Shown piece by piece: positions 8,434 to 17,004 of a stretch of DNA of 64,000 bases; the stretch's first letter is position 1, and each line of letters begins with the position of its first letter. The DNA is from Paenibacillus rubinfantis (lineage in GTDB: Bacteria > Bacillota > Bacilli > Paenibacillales > Paenibacillaceae). The notes beneath the pieces are model-generated. The model searched no databases. It saw only the letters and a program-made list of their open reading frames with translations, and had not been told where the DNA came from. Both the position numbers and the translations under genes were made by a program. The stretch spans positions 261,795 to 325,794 of the forward strand of contig NZ_LN909066.1 of NCBI RefSeq assembly GCF_001486505.1, read 5' to 3'.

Positions 8434-8504
8434 GCTCTAATCCCCCTATTAATCCCTTGCTGTGTATCTATGTTGTGAATGGCCTGCAATATCCAGCAGC
8501 ACCA

Positions 8505-10607
8505 TTAATCATCCATCGCGTCGTCGTTCTCCTCGATCGCTTCCACGTAATCGCAAGCGGTACATTGCAGCTTCCCGCCTTGCTTGTTTCGTTTCTCCAC
8601 AAGTAGAGAGCCACATTTCGGACAAGGCTTCGGTGACGGCTTATCCCACGATACGAAATCGCACTCCGGATAACGGTCGCAGCCATAGAAGACCCGTCCC
8701 TTTTTGCTTCGGCGTTCCACCACATGACCCTCTTTACATTTCGGGCAGGTGACGCCGATATCCTTGACGATCGGTTTCGTATTCCGGCAATCCGGGAATC
8801 CCGAGCAAGCCAGGAACTTCCCAAAGCGTCCCAATTTATAGACCATCGGTTTCCCGCATTTTTCGCAGATTTCATCGGAGACTTCGTCTTCGATTTCGAC
8901 TTCCTTCATTTCTTCCTCAGCAACACGAAGCCGTTTCTCGAAGGATTCATAAAACTCGCCAAGCACTCGAACCCAATCCTCGGAGCCTTCCTCGACGTGG
9001 TCAAGGTCCTCCTCCATGTGCGCCGTAAACTCAACGTCCAGGATTTCCGGGAAAAACTGCTCCGTCTGTTCAATGAGGAGCTCGCCCAACTCGGTAGGTA
9101 CAAACTTCTTCTCTTCAATGGCAACATACCCGCGTTTTTGAATCGTCTCCAACGTTGGCGCATACGTACTTGGGCGTCCAATCCCAAGCTCCTCCAACGT
9201 TTTGACCAAACGAGCCTCCGTATAACGAGGCGGCGGCTGAGTGAAATGCTGCTTCGGCTCGATTGACTCTTTCGCCAGCTCATCCCCTTTTTGCAGCGGC
9301 GGCAAGAACTTATCGTCCTCATTGGCGTTTCCGTCATCGTTGCCTTCCACGTACACCTTCATGAAGCCCGGAAAACGGATCTTCGAACCAACGGCACGGA
9401 ACGTCGTTTCGCCGGCGGCAATGTCAACCGACATCGTGTCCAGCACGGCCGACGTCATCTGGCTGGCCATAAAGCGGTCCCAAATCAATTTATACAACCG
9501 ATATTGGTCCCGACTGGTGAATTCCTTCACCGATTCCGGGTCGCGCATCGCGGATGTCGGGCGAATCGCTTCGTGGGCATCCTGCGCGCTGGCTGCTTTT
9601 TTGGAATATTGACGAGGTGTTTCGGGTGCAAATGCCTCTCCGAATTTCCCCAAGATATATTCCTTCGCTTCCTCTTGCGCCGAGGCGGCGATACGTGTCG
9701 AGTCCGTACGCATGTAGGTGATCAGACCCACGGTCCCCTCTTTGCCGAGGTCAACCCCCTCATACAGCTGCTGAGCGACCGACATCGTCTTCGCTGCACG
9801 GAAGTTCAGCTTGCGAGCCGCCTCCTGCTGCAGGGAGCTAGTCGTAAACGGAGCCGCCGGATGGCGAAGGCGTTCCTTTTCCTTCACTTCAGCTACGCTA
9901 AACTTGGCCTTCTCAATCGATTTCAAAATCTCTTGAACCTGCTGTTCGCTTTGCAGCTCCAGCTTCTGGCCTTGGAACTGATGAAACTTCGCTTCGAAAG
10001 CCGTATCTCCGGTTTTGAGCTTCGCCGTAATGCTCCAATATTCTTCCGGTACAAATTCGGAGATTTCATTCTCCCGGTCCAGAATAATTTTGACCGCTAC
10101 CGATTGGACGCGACCAAACGACAAGCCTTTTTTGATCTTCTTCCAGAGCAGCGGGCTGACCTTGTAACCAACCAGTCGGTCCAGAATCCGTCTGGCCTGC
10201 TGCGCGTTCACCAGATCCATGTTGATGGGGCGCGGGTTTTTGAATGCATCCTTAACCGCTTGCTTTGTAATTTCATTGAAGACGACGCGGCAGGTTTCCG
10301 TTTCGTTCACGTCCAGGACGTGGGCCAAATGCCAAGCAATCGCTTCTCCTTCGCGATCGGGGTCAGCTGCCAGATAGATTTTTTTCACTTTTTTGCTGGC
10401 ATCCTTTAATTCTTTTAATACGGAACCCTTCCCACGGATCGTAATATACTTCGGACTGAAGTCGTTCTCTACTTCAACCCCAATTTGGCTCTTGGGCAAA
10501 TCGCGAACATGACCCATTGAGGCTTTCACGATGAATTTGCTGCCTAAGTATTTGCCAATCGTTTTCGCCTTGGCAGGCGATTCCACGATGACGAGTGAAT
10601 CCGCCAC
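8505..10607 (-). CDS. topA: DNA topoisomerase I (type IA)
   Basis: TopA relaxes negative supercoils by a transient 5'-phosphotyrosine break. The 700-residue protein has an N-terminal Toprim domain (LVIVESPAKAKTIGKYLG, then AADPDREGEAIAWHL) and the active-site region GLITYMRTDSTRI near residue 300, where Tyr is the nucleophile. Three C-terminal zinc ribbons follow: CEKCGKPM...CSGFPDC, CPKCKEG...CDRYPEC and CPKCGS...CTAC. The length fits Firmicutes TopA. It is preceded by dprA with a 165-bp spacer and followed by trmFO. Confidence 0.98.
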   Translation of the reverse strand: MADSLVIVESPAKAKTIGKYLGSKFIVKASMGHVRDLPKSQIGVEVENDFSPKYITIRGKGSVLKELKDASKKVKKIYLAADPDREGEAIAWHLAHVLDVNETETCRVVFNEITKQAVKDAFKNPRPINMDLVNAQQARRILDRLVGYKVSPLLWKKIKKGLSFGRVQSVAVKIILDRENEISEFVPEEYWSITAKLKTGDTAFEAKFHQFQGQKLELQSEQQVQEILKSIEKAKFSVAEVKEKERLRHPAAPFTTSSLQQEAARKLNFRAAKTMSVAQQLYEGVDLGKEGTVGLITYMRTDSTRIAASAQEEAKEYILGKFGEAFAPETPRQYSKKAASAQDAHEAIRPTSAMRDPESVKEFTSRDQYRLYKLIWDRFMASQMTSAVLDTMSVDIAAGETTFRAVGSKIRFPGFMKVYVEGNDDGNANEDDKFLPPLQKGDELAKESIEPKQHFTQPPPRYTEARLVKTLEELGIGRPSTYAPTLETIQKRGYVAIEEKKFVPTELGELLIEQTEQFFPEILDVEFTAHMEEDLDHVEEGSEDWVRVLGEFYESFEKRLRVAEEEMKEVEIEDEVSDEICEKCGKPMVYKLGRFGKFLACSGFPDCRNTKPIVKDIGVTCPKCKEGHVVERRSKKGRVFYGCDRYPECDFVSWDKPSPKPCPKCGSLLVEKRNKQGGKLQCTACDYVEAIEENDDAMDD

Positions 10608-10656
10608 AGGTTCGTCCTCCTCTCAAACAATACGAAACTTCATTTAATTTAAAATC

Positions 10657-10726
10657 GAGTTCAAAAAGTCAGCTTTTCAGCACCGAGTAGGTTGGATGAA
10701 TCAAGGGACTGAGTAGCTTTGAACTC
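10657..10726. repeat. 70-bp inverted-repeat element between dprA and topA
   Basis: The element is bounded by GAGTTCAAA (10657-10665) and its exact complement TTTGAACTC (10718-10726), with a second hairpin AAAAGTCAGCTTTT just inside the left arm. There is no T-tract on either side, so it is not a normal terminator. It fills most of the dprA-topA spacer and looks like a small mobile-type or REP-like repeat. Confidence 0.4.
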
Positions 10727-10772
10727 CCTCTCATATAGTCATATATTCGGGCCACTCTCGGTTAGGAATGGA

Positions 10773-11861
10773 CTATATTAACTGGTACACGGAGCCGGGG
10801 AGTTGAACCGCCGTTTTTTTCATGATTAAAGATAACAGAACTGAATGTAAAAGTCCAAAATCCCACCCGGTCTGCACAAGCAGATCATCAAAACGCGTGA
10901 TGCCCTGCTCCAACATATGGTATATGCGGCACTCCTCATCTGTCAACTTGTTTCCTGTTACCGCTTCCTTTTTGGATACATTCATGGCAGGTAAAATGGC
11001 CTCATACTCCTCCCAAATATCCTTGGCTTCGGTGACAATTTTGGCCCCCTGCTTGAGCAGTGACAACGTCCCCCGGCTTTTCGGCGAGGTAACCGGACCG
11101 GGGACGGCAAACAAGTCACGGTTGGCATCCAGCGCCCGATCCGCCGTAATCAGCGAACCGCTGCGGGCATCGGCTTCAACAACCACGGTGCCGCGGCTGA
11201 TCCCCGCGATGATCCGGTTCCGCTGCGGGAACATCCCGGGATGGCCCGGCGTGCCCATCGGATATTCTGAAACGACGAGCCCCTGCTCGGCGATCCGGCG
11301 ATACAGTGAGAGATGCTCTGGAGGATAGGCGATTTCGATGGCCGTGCCTAATACAGCCAAGGTGGGCCCTCCCGCCTGCAAAGCCGCTTCATGGCACACC
11401 CCGTCGATCCCGCGGGCCATCCCGCTAACGATGGTGATTCCACGAGAGGCAAGCTCCCCTGCCAAATCTGTAGCGACCTTCCGACCATAGGCGGTTGGCA
11501 GCCGCGTACCTACCATCGCAATGGAGAGGCTGTTCAGCAGTCGAACGTTCCCCAGGGCATACAGGACCCATGGCGGTTGAGCGGTCTCCTTCATTAAAGT
11601 AGGATACTCTGAATCCCATCTTGTAATCATATGGATGCCTTTATTGCAAAGTTGTTCCATGCGTGCTTCGATCCAGTCGGCGGTATAGCGTTCTGCTAAT
11701 TGCAGCGCAAGCTCCGAATTCAATCCCCGTTTCATCCAATCAGCTGCGGAAAATTCCAAAGCGTGCTTCCAGTCCTTATCGTATTCAACGATCTGTTGCA
11801 ACGTTTTCCACCCGATCCCGGGAAATTCATGTAATCCCGCCAAAACCCATTTTATCTCCAC
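10773..11861 (-). CDS. dprA: DNA-processing protein DprA (Smf)
   Basis: DprA loads RecA on single-stranded DNA taken up in transformation and protects it. The 362-residue protein has an N-terminal helix-hairpin-helix/SAM-like part (LHEFPGIGWKTLQQIV), then the Rossmann-type DprA core with VGTRLPTAYGRKVATDLAGEL, SGMARGIDGVCHEAAL and FPQRNRIIAGIS. A small C-terminal winged-helix-like part follows. It lies between sucD and topA, as in Bacillus. Confidence 0.96.
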   Translation of the reverse strand: MEIKWVLAGLHEFPGIGWKTLQQIVEYDKDWKHALEFSAADWMKRGLNSELALQLAERYTADWIEARMEQLCNKGIHMITRWDSEYPTLMKETAQPPWVLYALGNVRLLNSLSIAMVGTRLPTAYGRKVATDLAGELASRGITIVSGMARGIDGVCHEAALQAGGPTLAVLGTAIEIAYPPEHLSLYRRIAEQGLVVSEYPMGTPGHPGMFPQRNRIIAGISRGTVVVEADARSGSLITADRALDANRDLFAVPGPVTSPKSRGTLSLLKQGAKIVTEAKDIWEEYEAILPAMNVSKKEAVTGNKLTDEECRIYHMLEQGITRFDDLLVQTGWDFGLLHSVLLSLIMKKTAVQLPGSVYQLI

Positions 11862-11881
11862 CCAAATCCCTCCCCTGAAAA

Positions 11882-11929
11882 TAAAAAAAGCAACCTTCCT
11901 AGCCGCGATTGGCTTAAGAAGGTTGCTTA
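11882..11929 (-). terminator. Intrinsic terminator of sucCD
   Basis: Inverted arms AAGCAACCTTC and GAAGGTTGCTT close a loop of about 20 nt, and the minus strand continues into a run of seven T. It lies 30 bp past the sucD stop and insulates dprA. Confidence 0.85.
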
Positions 11930-11958
11930 CCTTTGCGAATGATTATATCAAAAAAAGA

Positions 11959-12888
11959 TCAATGTGTCGTGCACAAATTCAAAATGCCGCGCTCCTCCAA
12001 AACACTCACCAGCGTAGCGCCCATCTCGGACGGCGTTGGCGCCACTTTGATGCCGCAGGATTCCAGCATGGCGATTTTTTCCTTGGCGGTGCCTTTTCCT
12101 CCGGAAATAATTGCGCCGGCATGCCCCATCCGTTTGCCCGGAGGCGCTGTCACGCCGCCGATAAACCCAACGACAGGTTTCGTCATGTTCTTCTGGATCC
12201 ACTCCGCAGCTTCTTCTTCAGCCGTACCGCCGATTTCCCCGATCATAATCACGGCATGCGTGTTGTCGTCATCATTAAACCGGCGCAAAATATCGATGAA
12301 CTCCGAGCCCTTCACCGGGTCCCCGCCGATCCCAACCGCAGACGATTGACCGATGCCGCGCGTGGTCAACTGATGCACCGCTTCATACGTCAACGTGCCG
12401 CTGCGAGATACGACGCCGACATGACCTGGCAAATGGATATACCCCGGCATAATGCCGATTTTACATTCGCCCGGCGTAATGACGCCCGGACAGTTTGGCC
12501 CGATCAAGACGGTTTTTTTTCCTTCCATATAACGTTTCACCTTCACCATGTCGAGAACCGGAATCCCCTCGGTGATACAGATGACCAGATCGAGCTCCGC
12601 TTCTACGGCTTCCAGGATCGAATCGGCGGCAAATGCCGGCGGGACATAAATAACGCTGGCAGTCGCCCCTGTTGCTTCCTTAGCTTCGAGAACCGTATTG
12701 AACACCGGAAGGCTTACGGTTTCGCCGCTTTCCAAAGTAATATCGACCTTTGTGCCGCCTTTGCCCGGTGACGTTCCCCCAACCATTTGCGTGCCGTAGT
12801 CGAGCGCCCCTTTGGCGTGGAACAACGCGGTTTTCCCGGTGATCCCCTGGGTGATGACCTTCGTATTCTTATCGACCAAAATACTCAT
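11959..12888 (-). CDS. sucD: Succinyl-CoA ligase (ADP-forming) subunit alpha
   Basis: SucD, with SucC, converts succinyl-CoA to succinate with substrate-level phosphorylation in the TCA cycle. The 309-residue protein has the CoA-binding Rossmann fold (TQGITGKTALFHAKGALDYGT), the GPNCPGVITPGECKIGIMPG ligase motif and the phospho-histidine loop GHAGAIISGGKGTA. It follows sucC by 48 bp and is followed by a strong terminator. Confidence 0.98.
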   Translation of the reverse strand: MSILVDKNTKVITQGITGKTALFHAKGALDYGTQMVGGTSPGKGGTKVDITLESGETVSLPVFNTVLEAKEATGATASVIYVPPAFAADSILEAVEAELDLVICITEGIPVLDMVKVKRYMEGKKTVLIGPNCPGVITPGECKIGIMPGYIHLPGHVGVVSRSGTLTYEAVHQLTTRGIGQSSAVGIGGDPVKGSEFIDILRRFNDDDNTHAVIMIGEIGGTAEEEAAEWIQKNMTKPVVGFIGGVTAPPGKRMGHAGAIISGGKGTAKEKIAMLESCGIKVAPTPSEMGATLVSVLEERGILNLCTTH

Positions 12889-12936
12889 ATTTCGAGCCTC
12901 CCCTTATGGATAGGATTGCGTTTTGAGATGCAAATG

Positions 12937-14097
12937 TTAGGATACGAGCGCCACGATTTTCTGGGCTCCGTCCGCCATCGAGTCCGCGGATACGATCGCA
13001 AGGCCTGATTCGGCCAGAATTTGCTTGCCCAGATCAACATTCGTCCCTTCGAGACGCACCACGAGCGGGCGGTCCAATCCAACCTGCTTTGCAGCTTCCA
13101 CGATCCCCGAAGCGATGACGTCGCATTTCATAATCCCGCCAAAAATATTGACGAAGATCCCCTTCACCTTGGCGTCCGACAAAATGATTTTAAACGCCTC
13201 CGTAACCTTCTCGGCCGTTGCGCCGCCCCCAACGTCCAGGAAGTTCGCCGGGTCGCCGCCGTAATATTTGATGATGTCCATCGTCGCCATAGCTAGACCT
13301 GCCCCGTTGACCATACAGCCGATGTTGCCATCCAGTGCAATGTAGCTAAGATCAAACTTCGAGGCTTCGATTTCCTTCTCGTCTTCTTCCTCCAAGTCGC
13401 GCAAAGCCAAAATATCCTTATGGCGGAACAGCGCATTGGAATCGAAGTTGAGCTTCGCGTCAAGCGCCAGCACATTGCCGTCTCCTGTGACAACCAACGG
13501 ATTAATCTCCGCGATGGAGCAATCTTTGTCCACAAAAGCTTCATATAAAGCCAGCATAAACTGCGAGGCTTTACCTACCAATTCATTTGGGATGTTAATA
13601 GCGTAAGCCAACCGGCGCGCCTGGAACGGCGTCAAACCGACCGCTGGATCAATCGCCTCTTTAAAAATTTTCTCCGGAGTTGCGGCCGCAACCTCTTCGA
13701 TTTCCGTACCGCCTTCCTCGGAAGCCATCATCGTTACGCGCCCGGTTCCCCGGTCCACAACAACGCCGACGTAATACTCCTTCTTGATGTCGCAGCCTTG
13801 CTCGATCAAGAGGCGTTTGACCTCTTTGCCTTCCGGTCCCGTTTGATGGGTGACCAGGACCTTGCCGAGGATTTCCTGGGCGTAGGATCTGACCTCATCC
13901 AAATTTTTCGCCACTTTGACGCCGCCGGCTTTACCGCGGCCTCCGGCATGAATTTGCGCCTTGACCACGACAACCGGGGTCCCAAGCGCTACCGCCGCTT
14001 CCACAGCTTCCTCGACCGTAAACGCCACTCGTCCTTCAGGAACGGCCACACCGTACTGCTTCAGGACTTCTTTTCCTTGATATTCATGGATATTCAT
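12937..14097 (-). CDS. sucC: Succinyl-CoA ligase (ADP-forming) subunit beta
   Basis: SucC is the ATP-grasp nucleotide-binding subunit of succinyl-CoA synthetase. The start at 14097 gives the family N-terminus MNIHEYQGKEVL and is preceded by AGGAGG; an upstream in-frame start at 14118 would add seven atypical residues. The 386-residue chain contains KAQIHAGGRGKAGGVK, the EINPLVV motif and the C-terminal FVNIFGGIMKCD ligase segment. The 5' region has an extended -10 promoter, a cre-like site and a perfect palindrome, listed separately. Confidence 0.98.
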   Translation of the reverse strand: MNIHEYQGKEVLKQYGVAVPEGRVAFTVEEAVEAAVALGTPVVVVKAQIHAGGRGKAGGVKVAKNLDEVRSYAQEILGKVLVTHQTGPEGKEVKRLLIEQGCDIKKEYYVGVVVDRGTGRVTMMASEEGGTEIEEVAAATPEKIFKEAIDPAVGLTPFQARRLAYAINIPNELVGKASQFMLALYEAFVDKDCSIAEINPLVVTGDGNVLALDAKLNFDSNALFRHKDILALRDLEEEDEKEIEASKFDLSYIALDGNIGCMVNGAGLAMATMDIIKYYGGDPANFLDVGGGATAEKVTEAFKIILSDAKVKGIFVNIFGGIMKCDVIASGIVEAAKQVGLDRPLVVRLEGTNVDLGKQILAESGLAIVSADSMADGAQKIVALVS

Positions 14098-14195
14098 GCG
14101 TAAAAATCCTCCTATCAACAGGCGGTATTTAGAGGGTCCAAAAACCAGCGGCTTGTGGTCCCCCTTCTCGAATTACATCAGCTGAAACCCAGAAT

Positions 14196-14223
14196 ATTGT
14201 ACCACTAATTTGAAACGCTTTCC
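14196..14223 (-). promoter_or_regulatory. sucC promoter with overlapping cre-like site
   Basis: On the minus strand TGGTACAAT (TACAAT at 14196-14201) is an extended -10 element with no good -35. In its place lies GGAAAGCGTTTCAA (14210-14223), a near-symmetric cre-like sequence, the kind of place where CcpA would block RNA polymerase. A second half-match (TGAAAGCGG, minus) lies at about 14326-14334. Both deviate from the cre consensus by several bases. Confidence 0.4.
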
Positions 14224-14264
14224 TTAAAAAGTTCATCATTTATACACAACTTTTTTATATCGTT

Positions 14265-14285
14265 TTCATCTCAAGTTGAGATGAA
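14265..14285. promoter_or_regulatory. Perfect 21-bp palindrome between sucC and comM
   Basis: Arms TTCATCTCAA and TTGAGATGAA are exact complements around one central G. It lies about 65 bp upstream of the sucC -10 element and has no T-run, so an operator is more likely than a terminator. The spacer 14119-14675 otherwise contains the two promoters and no gene. Confidence 0.55.
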
Positions 14286-14541
14286 TAATTGACGTAGTAA
14301 GGGAGGAAAGAGAGATTTGAGTGAACCGCTTTCAAAGTTTCAAAGATTTGAACGCACAAGGAACAACCACGTTTCATTGACTCGCCGTCAAAAAAACCTC
14401 CCACTCGCACGTATCTCGCCATGAGATGAATTCCGACGATATTCGGCAGTATTGGACATAATCCATGTTGTGAGTAATATGCTTGCCATTTTCCTTAGGG
14501 AAGTTAAAATTACCTCCCCCAGCCAGCTTCAGCTTAAAAGC

Positions 14542-14570
14542 TTGACAATCCTTAGGGTTCGTCCTAGAAT
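14542..14570 (+). promoter_or_regulatory. Sigma-A promoter of comM
   Basis: TTGACA (14542-14547) and TAGAAT (14565-14570) are separated by exactly 17 bases, near consensus. Transcription would start near 14577, about 100 nt before the comM start. Confidence 0.75.
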
Positions 14571-14675
14571 ACGTGTAGTTTCAAATGAATAGGGAAAATA
14601 AGGAAGCACCTTTTTCCAACTCGGGCCTTGCATACGCAATGGTTCGCATCAATGTGGAAAGAGGTGTTGTTTGTT

Positions 14676-16295
14676 ATGTACGGAAAATTATACAGCGCTT
14701 GTTTGTACGGCATCGACGGCGTGATGATCGAGGTTGAAGTTGATCTCTCCAGCGGAATTCCGCAAACGAGCATTGTGGGCTTGCCGGATTCTGCGGTTCG
14801 CGAAGCGGTGGACCGGGTACGGGCCGCGATTAAGAATTGCGGCTATCGATTTCCGCTGCAGCGCGTAACGATCAATCTGGCGCCAGCCGACCTGCGCAAG
14901 GAGGGCTCCGCCTTCGACTTGGCCATCGCCCTCGCATTGCTGGCGGCCAGCGATCAAGTGAGGCTGCCGCCGGAGGAGCGCCTGCTTATCATCGGCGAGC
15001 TGTCACTCGATGGAACGCTGCGACCGGTTCCCGGCGTCTTATCTATGGTTGACCGGGCAAGGCGCGATGGGTTTACCGCCGTATTACTACCTCAGGGCAA
15101 TGCCGAGGAAGCGTTATTGCTTGGCGGGATTCGGGTGTACGGGCTCAGTCATCTTAGGGAGCTGACTCCTCCTTCCCACGAAAACGGTCACCAAGTTGAA
15201 CATGCTCTATTCCCGAAGCAATCACCGCGGGACCAAGCGGAGCCTGCTCCGCTGGTTCTAGAAACGCTGCATCACCTCGAGCAGAAGCCGGAAGCCGTTG
15301 CTGCAAACGCCGAGCTCCCTCCGTTGCTCGACTACAGCGATGTCCTGGGTCAACGGCAAATCAAACGGGCGCTCACGATCGCCGCCGCCGGTTTTCATAA
15401 TATCGTGTTGATTGGTCCGCCAGGCACAGGCAAGACGATGCTGGTACAACGGCTTCCTTCAATTCTCCCGCCTTTGACGCCGGAAGAATCGCTGGAAGTC
15501 ACGAAAATCTACAGCTCTGCCGGCAAGTTCAGCGATTCTGGGCAAGGGCTGATCCAGCGCCGTCCCTTCCGCTCGCCGCACCATACGATTTCCGCCGGCG
15601 GCCTGATCGGAGGCGGCGGCATCCCCAAGCCGGGTGAAGTCAGCCTGGCCCACCACGGCGTGTTATTTCTTGACGAGCTGCCGGAGTTCTCCAGAGGCGT
15701 GCTGGAGGTGCTGCGCCAGCCGTTGGAGGATCGCGTTGTCACCATCAGCCGCTCCCGGGCGTCGTTTACGTTTCCCGCTCATTTTTTGCTGGCGGGTTCT
15801 TTAAATCCGTGTCCGTGCGGCTACCTGGGGGCAGAGCCCCCGCTTCCGCAGTGTACCTGCACGCCTTGGCGTATTGCCCAGTACCGCGAAAAAATATCCG
15901 GTCCCTTGTTGGACCGGATCGATATGCAGGTGGAGGTGCCTCGCCCGCAGCGTTGGCAAGAGGATGCTCAGCCGCTGGACTCTGCGACGATGCGTACCCA
16001 GGTGATGGCGGCCGAGCGCATCCAGCAGGAGCGATACCGCGGCAGCCGGATTACCCGAAACAGCGAATTATACGGCAGCATCCTGCGCCGATTTGCTCCG
16101 CTGGAGCCCGATGCGGCCAAGCTGCTGCAGGCTTCCTTTACTACGCTGGGGCTCAGCATGCGGGCCTACGACCGGATCATTAAGCTGTCTCGAACGATTG
16201 CCGATCTGGACGGGGAACCGCACATTCGAGCCGAGCATGTGGCGGAAGCGATTCAATACCGGCAGTTGGACCGTCGGCAAGAGGCCACGGGATAA
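14676..16295 (+). CDS. comM: YifB family Mg-chelatase-like AAA ATPase ComM
   Basis: ComM/YifB is an AAA+ helicase; in naturally transformable Gram-negatives it promotes branch migration, in Firmicutes its role is less clear. The start at 14676 gives the family N-terminus MYGKLYSACLYGIDG with an AGAGGTG ribosome-binding site; 16 further upstream codons in frame do not fit the family. The 539-residue chain has the Lon-like N-terminal domain (IVGLPDSAVREAVDRVRAAI), Walker A GPPGTGKT, Walker B GVLFLDELPEF and the zinc-binding-type CPCGYLG...CTC segment. It is the only plus-strand gene of the block and has its own promoter. Confidence 0.95.
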   Translation: MYGKLYSACLYGIDGVMIEVEVDLSSGIPQTSIVGLPDSAVREAVDRVRAAIKNCGYRFPLQRVTINLAPADLRKEGSAFDLAIALALLAASDQVRLPPEERLLIIGELSLDGTLRPVPGVLSMVDRARRDGFTAVLLPQGNAEEALLLGGIRVYGLSHLRELTPPSHENGHQVEHALFPKQSPRDQAEPAPLVLETLHHLEQKPEAVAANAELPPLLDYSDVLGQRQIKRALTIAAAGFHNIVLIGPPGTGKTMLVQRLPSILPPLTPEESLEVTKIYSSAGKFSDSGQGLIQRRPFRSPHHTISAGGLIGGGGIPKPGEVSLAHHGVLFLDELPEFSRGVLEVLRQPLEDRVVTISRSRASFTFPAHFLLAGSLNPCPCGYLGAEPPLPQCTCTPWRIAQYREKISGPLLDRIDMQVEVPRPQRWQEDAQPLDSATMRTQVMAAERIQQERYRGSRITRNSELYGSILRRFAPLEPDAAKLLQASFTTLGLSMRAYDRIIKLSRTIADLDGEPHIRAEHVAEAIQYRQLDRRQEATG

Positions 16296-16313
16296 TCAAG
16301 CTCAACCCCCATA

Positions 16314-16706
16314 CTAAAAAGCGGCTGGAATATGCTCCAGCGTCAATTCTTCGCCTCTGCCAAACGTAACGGCCACCACGTCAAAACGAATGTTAGCGGC
16401 AAACTGGCCCGTTCGATGCAGATAAACGGCGGCCGTATCGCGAACCTGCTTGATTTTGCGGGGCGTAATCGATTCAGCCGGAGAACCGAAAGCCGCAGCT
16501 TGCTGGCTGCGGCTTCGTACTTCTACGATGATGAGCAAGTTCGCTTTGTTGGCAATGATGTCGATTTCCCCGGTACGGCAGCGCCAATTCCGTTCTACAA
16601 TCGTAAATCCTTGCGACAGCAGGTGCTCGCAAGCGAGCTGTTCCGCTTTTCGGCCGAGGTCTTTGCGACCGTCCCCTCTTCGCCCATTTCCGCTAAGGTT
16701 ACTCAA
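16314..16706 (-). CDS. yraN: YraN family protein (UPF0102, predicted endonuclease fold)
   Basis: A 130-residue protein of the YraN/UPF0102 family, which has a restriction-endonuclease-like fold and unknown substrate. The family signature is clear: GRKAEQLACEHLLSQGFTIVERNWR, then the catalytic-type triad in GEIDIIA and IIVEVRSR (E, D, E-x-R). Its start overlaps the end of ylqH by 8 bases, so it belongs to the rnhB-ylqG-ylqH transcription unit. It converges with comM, leaving 18 bp between stops. Confidence 0.92.
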   Translation of the reverse strand: MSNLSGNGRRGDGRKDLGRKAEQLACEHLLSQGFTIVERNWRCRTGEIDIIANKANLLIIVEVRSRSQQAAAFGSPAESITPRKIKQVRDTAAVYLHRTGQFAANIRFDVVAVTFGRGEELTLEHIPAAF

Positions 16707-17004
16707 GGAACAACCCTCTTTCCGCCATTTTATCGGATCTATAAATAAAGGTCAGAATTTCGGCAACCAGGTCATATAATTCGGTTGGAATCTGCTGATC
16801 CAAATCCAGTTTGGACAACACCTCGACCAAGGCAGCATCCTCCTGGACGGGGATCCCATGCTCGATTGCCGCGTCCAGGATTTGATTGGCAATCAGTCCT
16901 TTGCCTTTGGCCACAACGACCGGAGCCTCTCCCTGACCCGGATCGTATTTGAGCGCGACCGCTTTTTTGAAAGCCAGGTCGGAGGCCGGCGGTTTCTCCT
17001 TCAT
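16699..17004 (-). CDS. ylqH: FlhB C-terminal-domain-like protein (YlqH family)
   Basis: A 101-residue stand-alone homologue of the cytoplasmic C-terminal domain of FlhB/EscU export-switch proteins. The stretch AVALKYDPGQGEAPVVVAKG...ANQILDAAIEHGIPVQED matches FlhB after its NPTH self-cleavage site; the NPTH motif and all membrane segments are missing. It overlaps the upstream ylqG piece by ATGA and yraN downstream, so it is translationally coupled. The Bacillus homologue is ylqH; function is not established. See the finding on the YlqG/YlqH pair. Confidence 0.85.
   Translation of the reverse strand: MKEKPPASDLAFKKAVALKYDPGQGEAPVVVAKGKGLIANQILDAAIEHGIPVQEDAALVEVLSKLDLDQQIPTELYDLVAEILTFIYRSDKMAERGLFLE

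Noticed and set aside
8434..8504. Riboswitch upstream of trmFO or topA
   Set aside because: The spacers are too short and show no conserved aptamer elements.
9291..10409. 372-codon plus-strand open frame opposite topA
   Set aside because: Complementary to a complete topA gene with all motifs; no promoter or ribosome-binding site.
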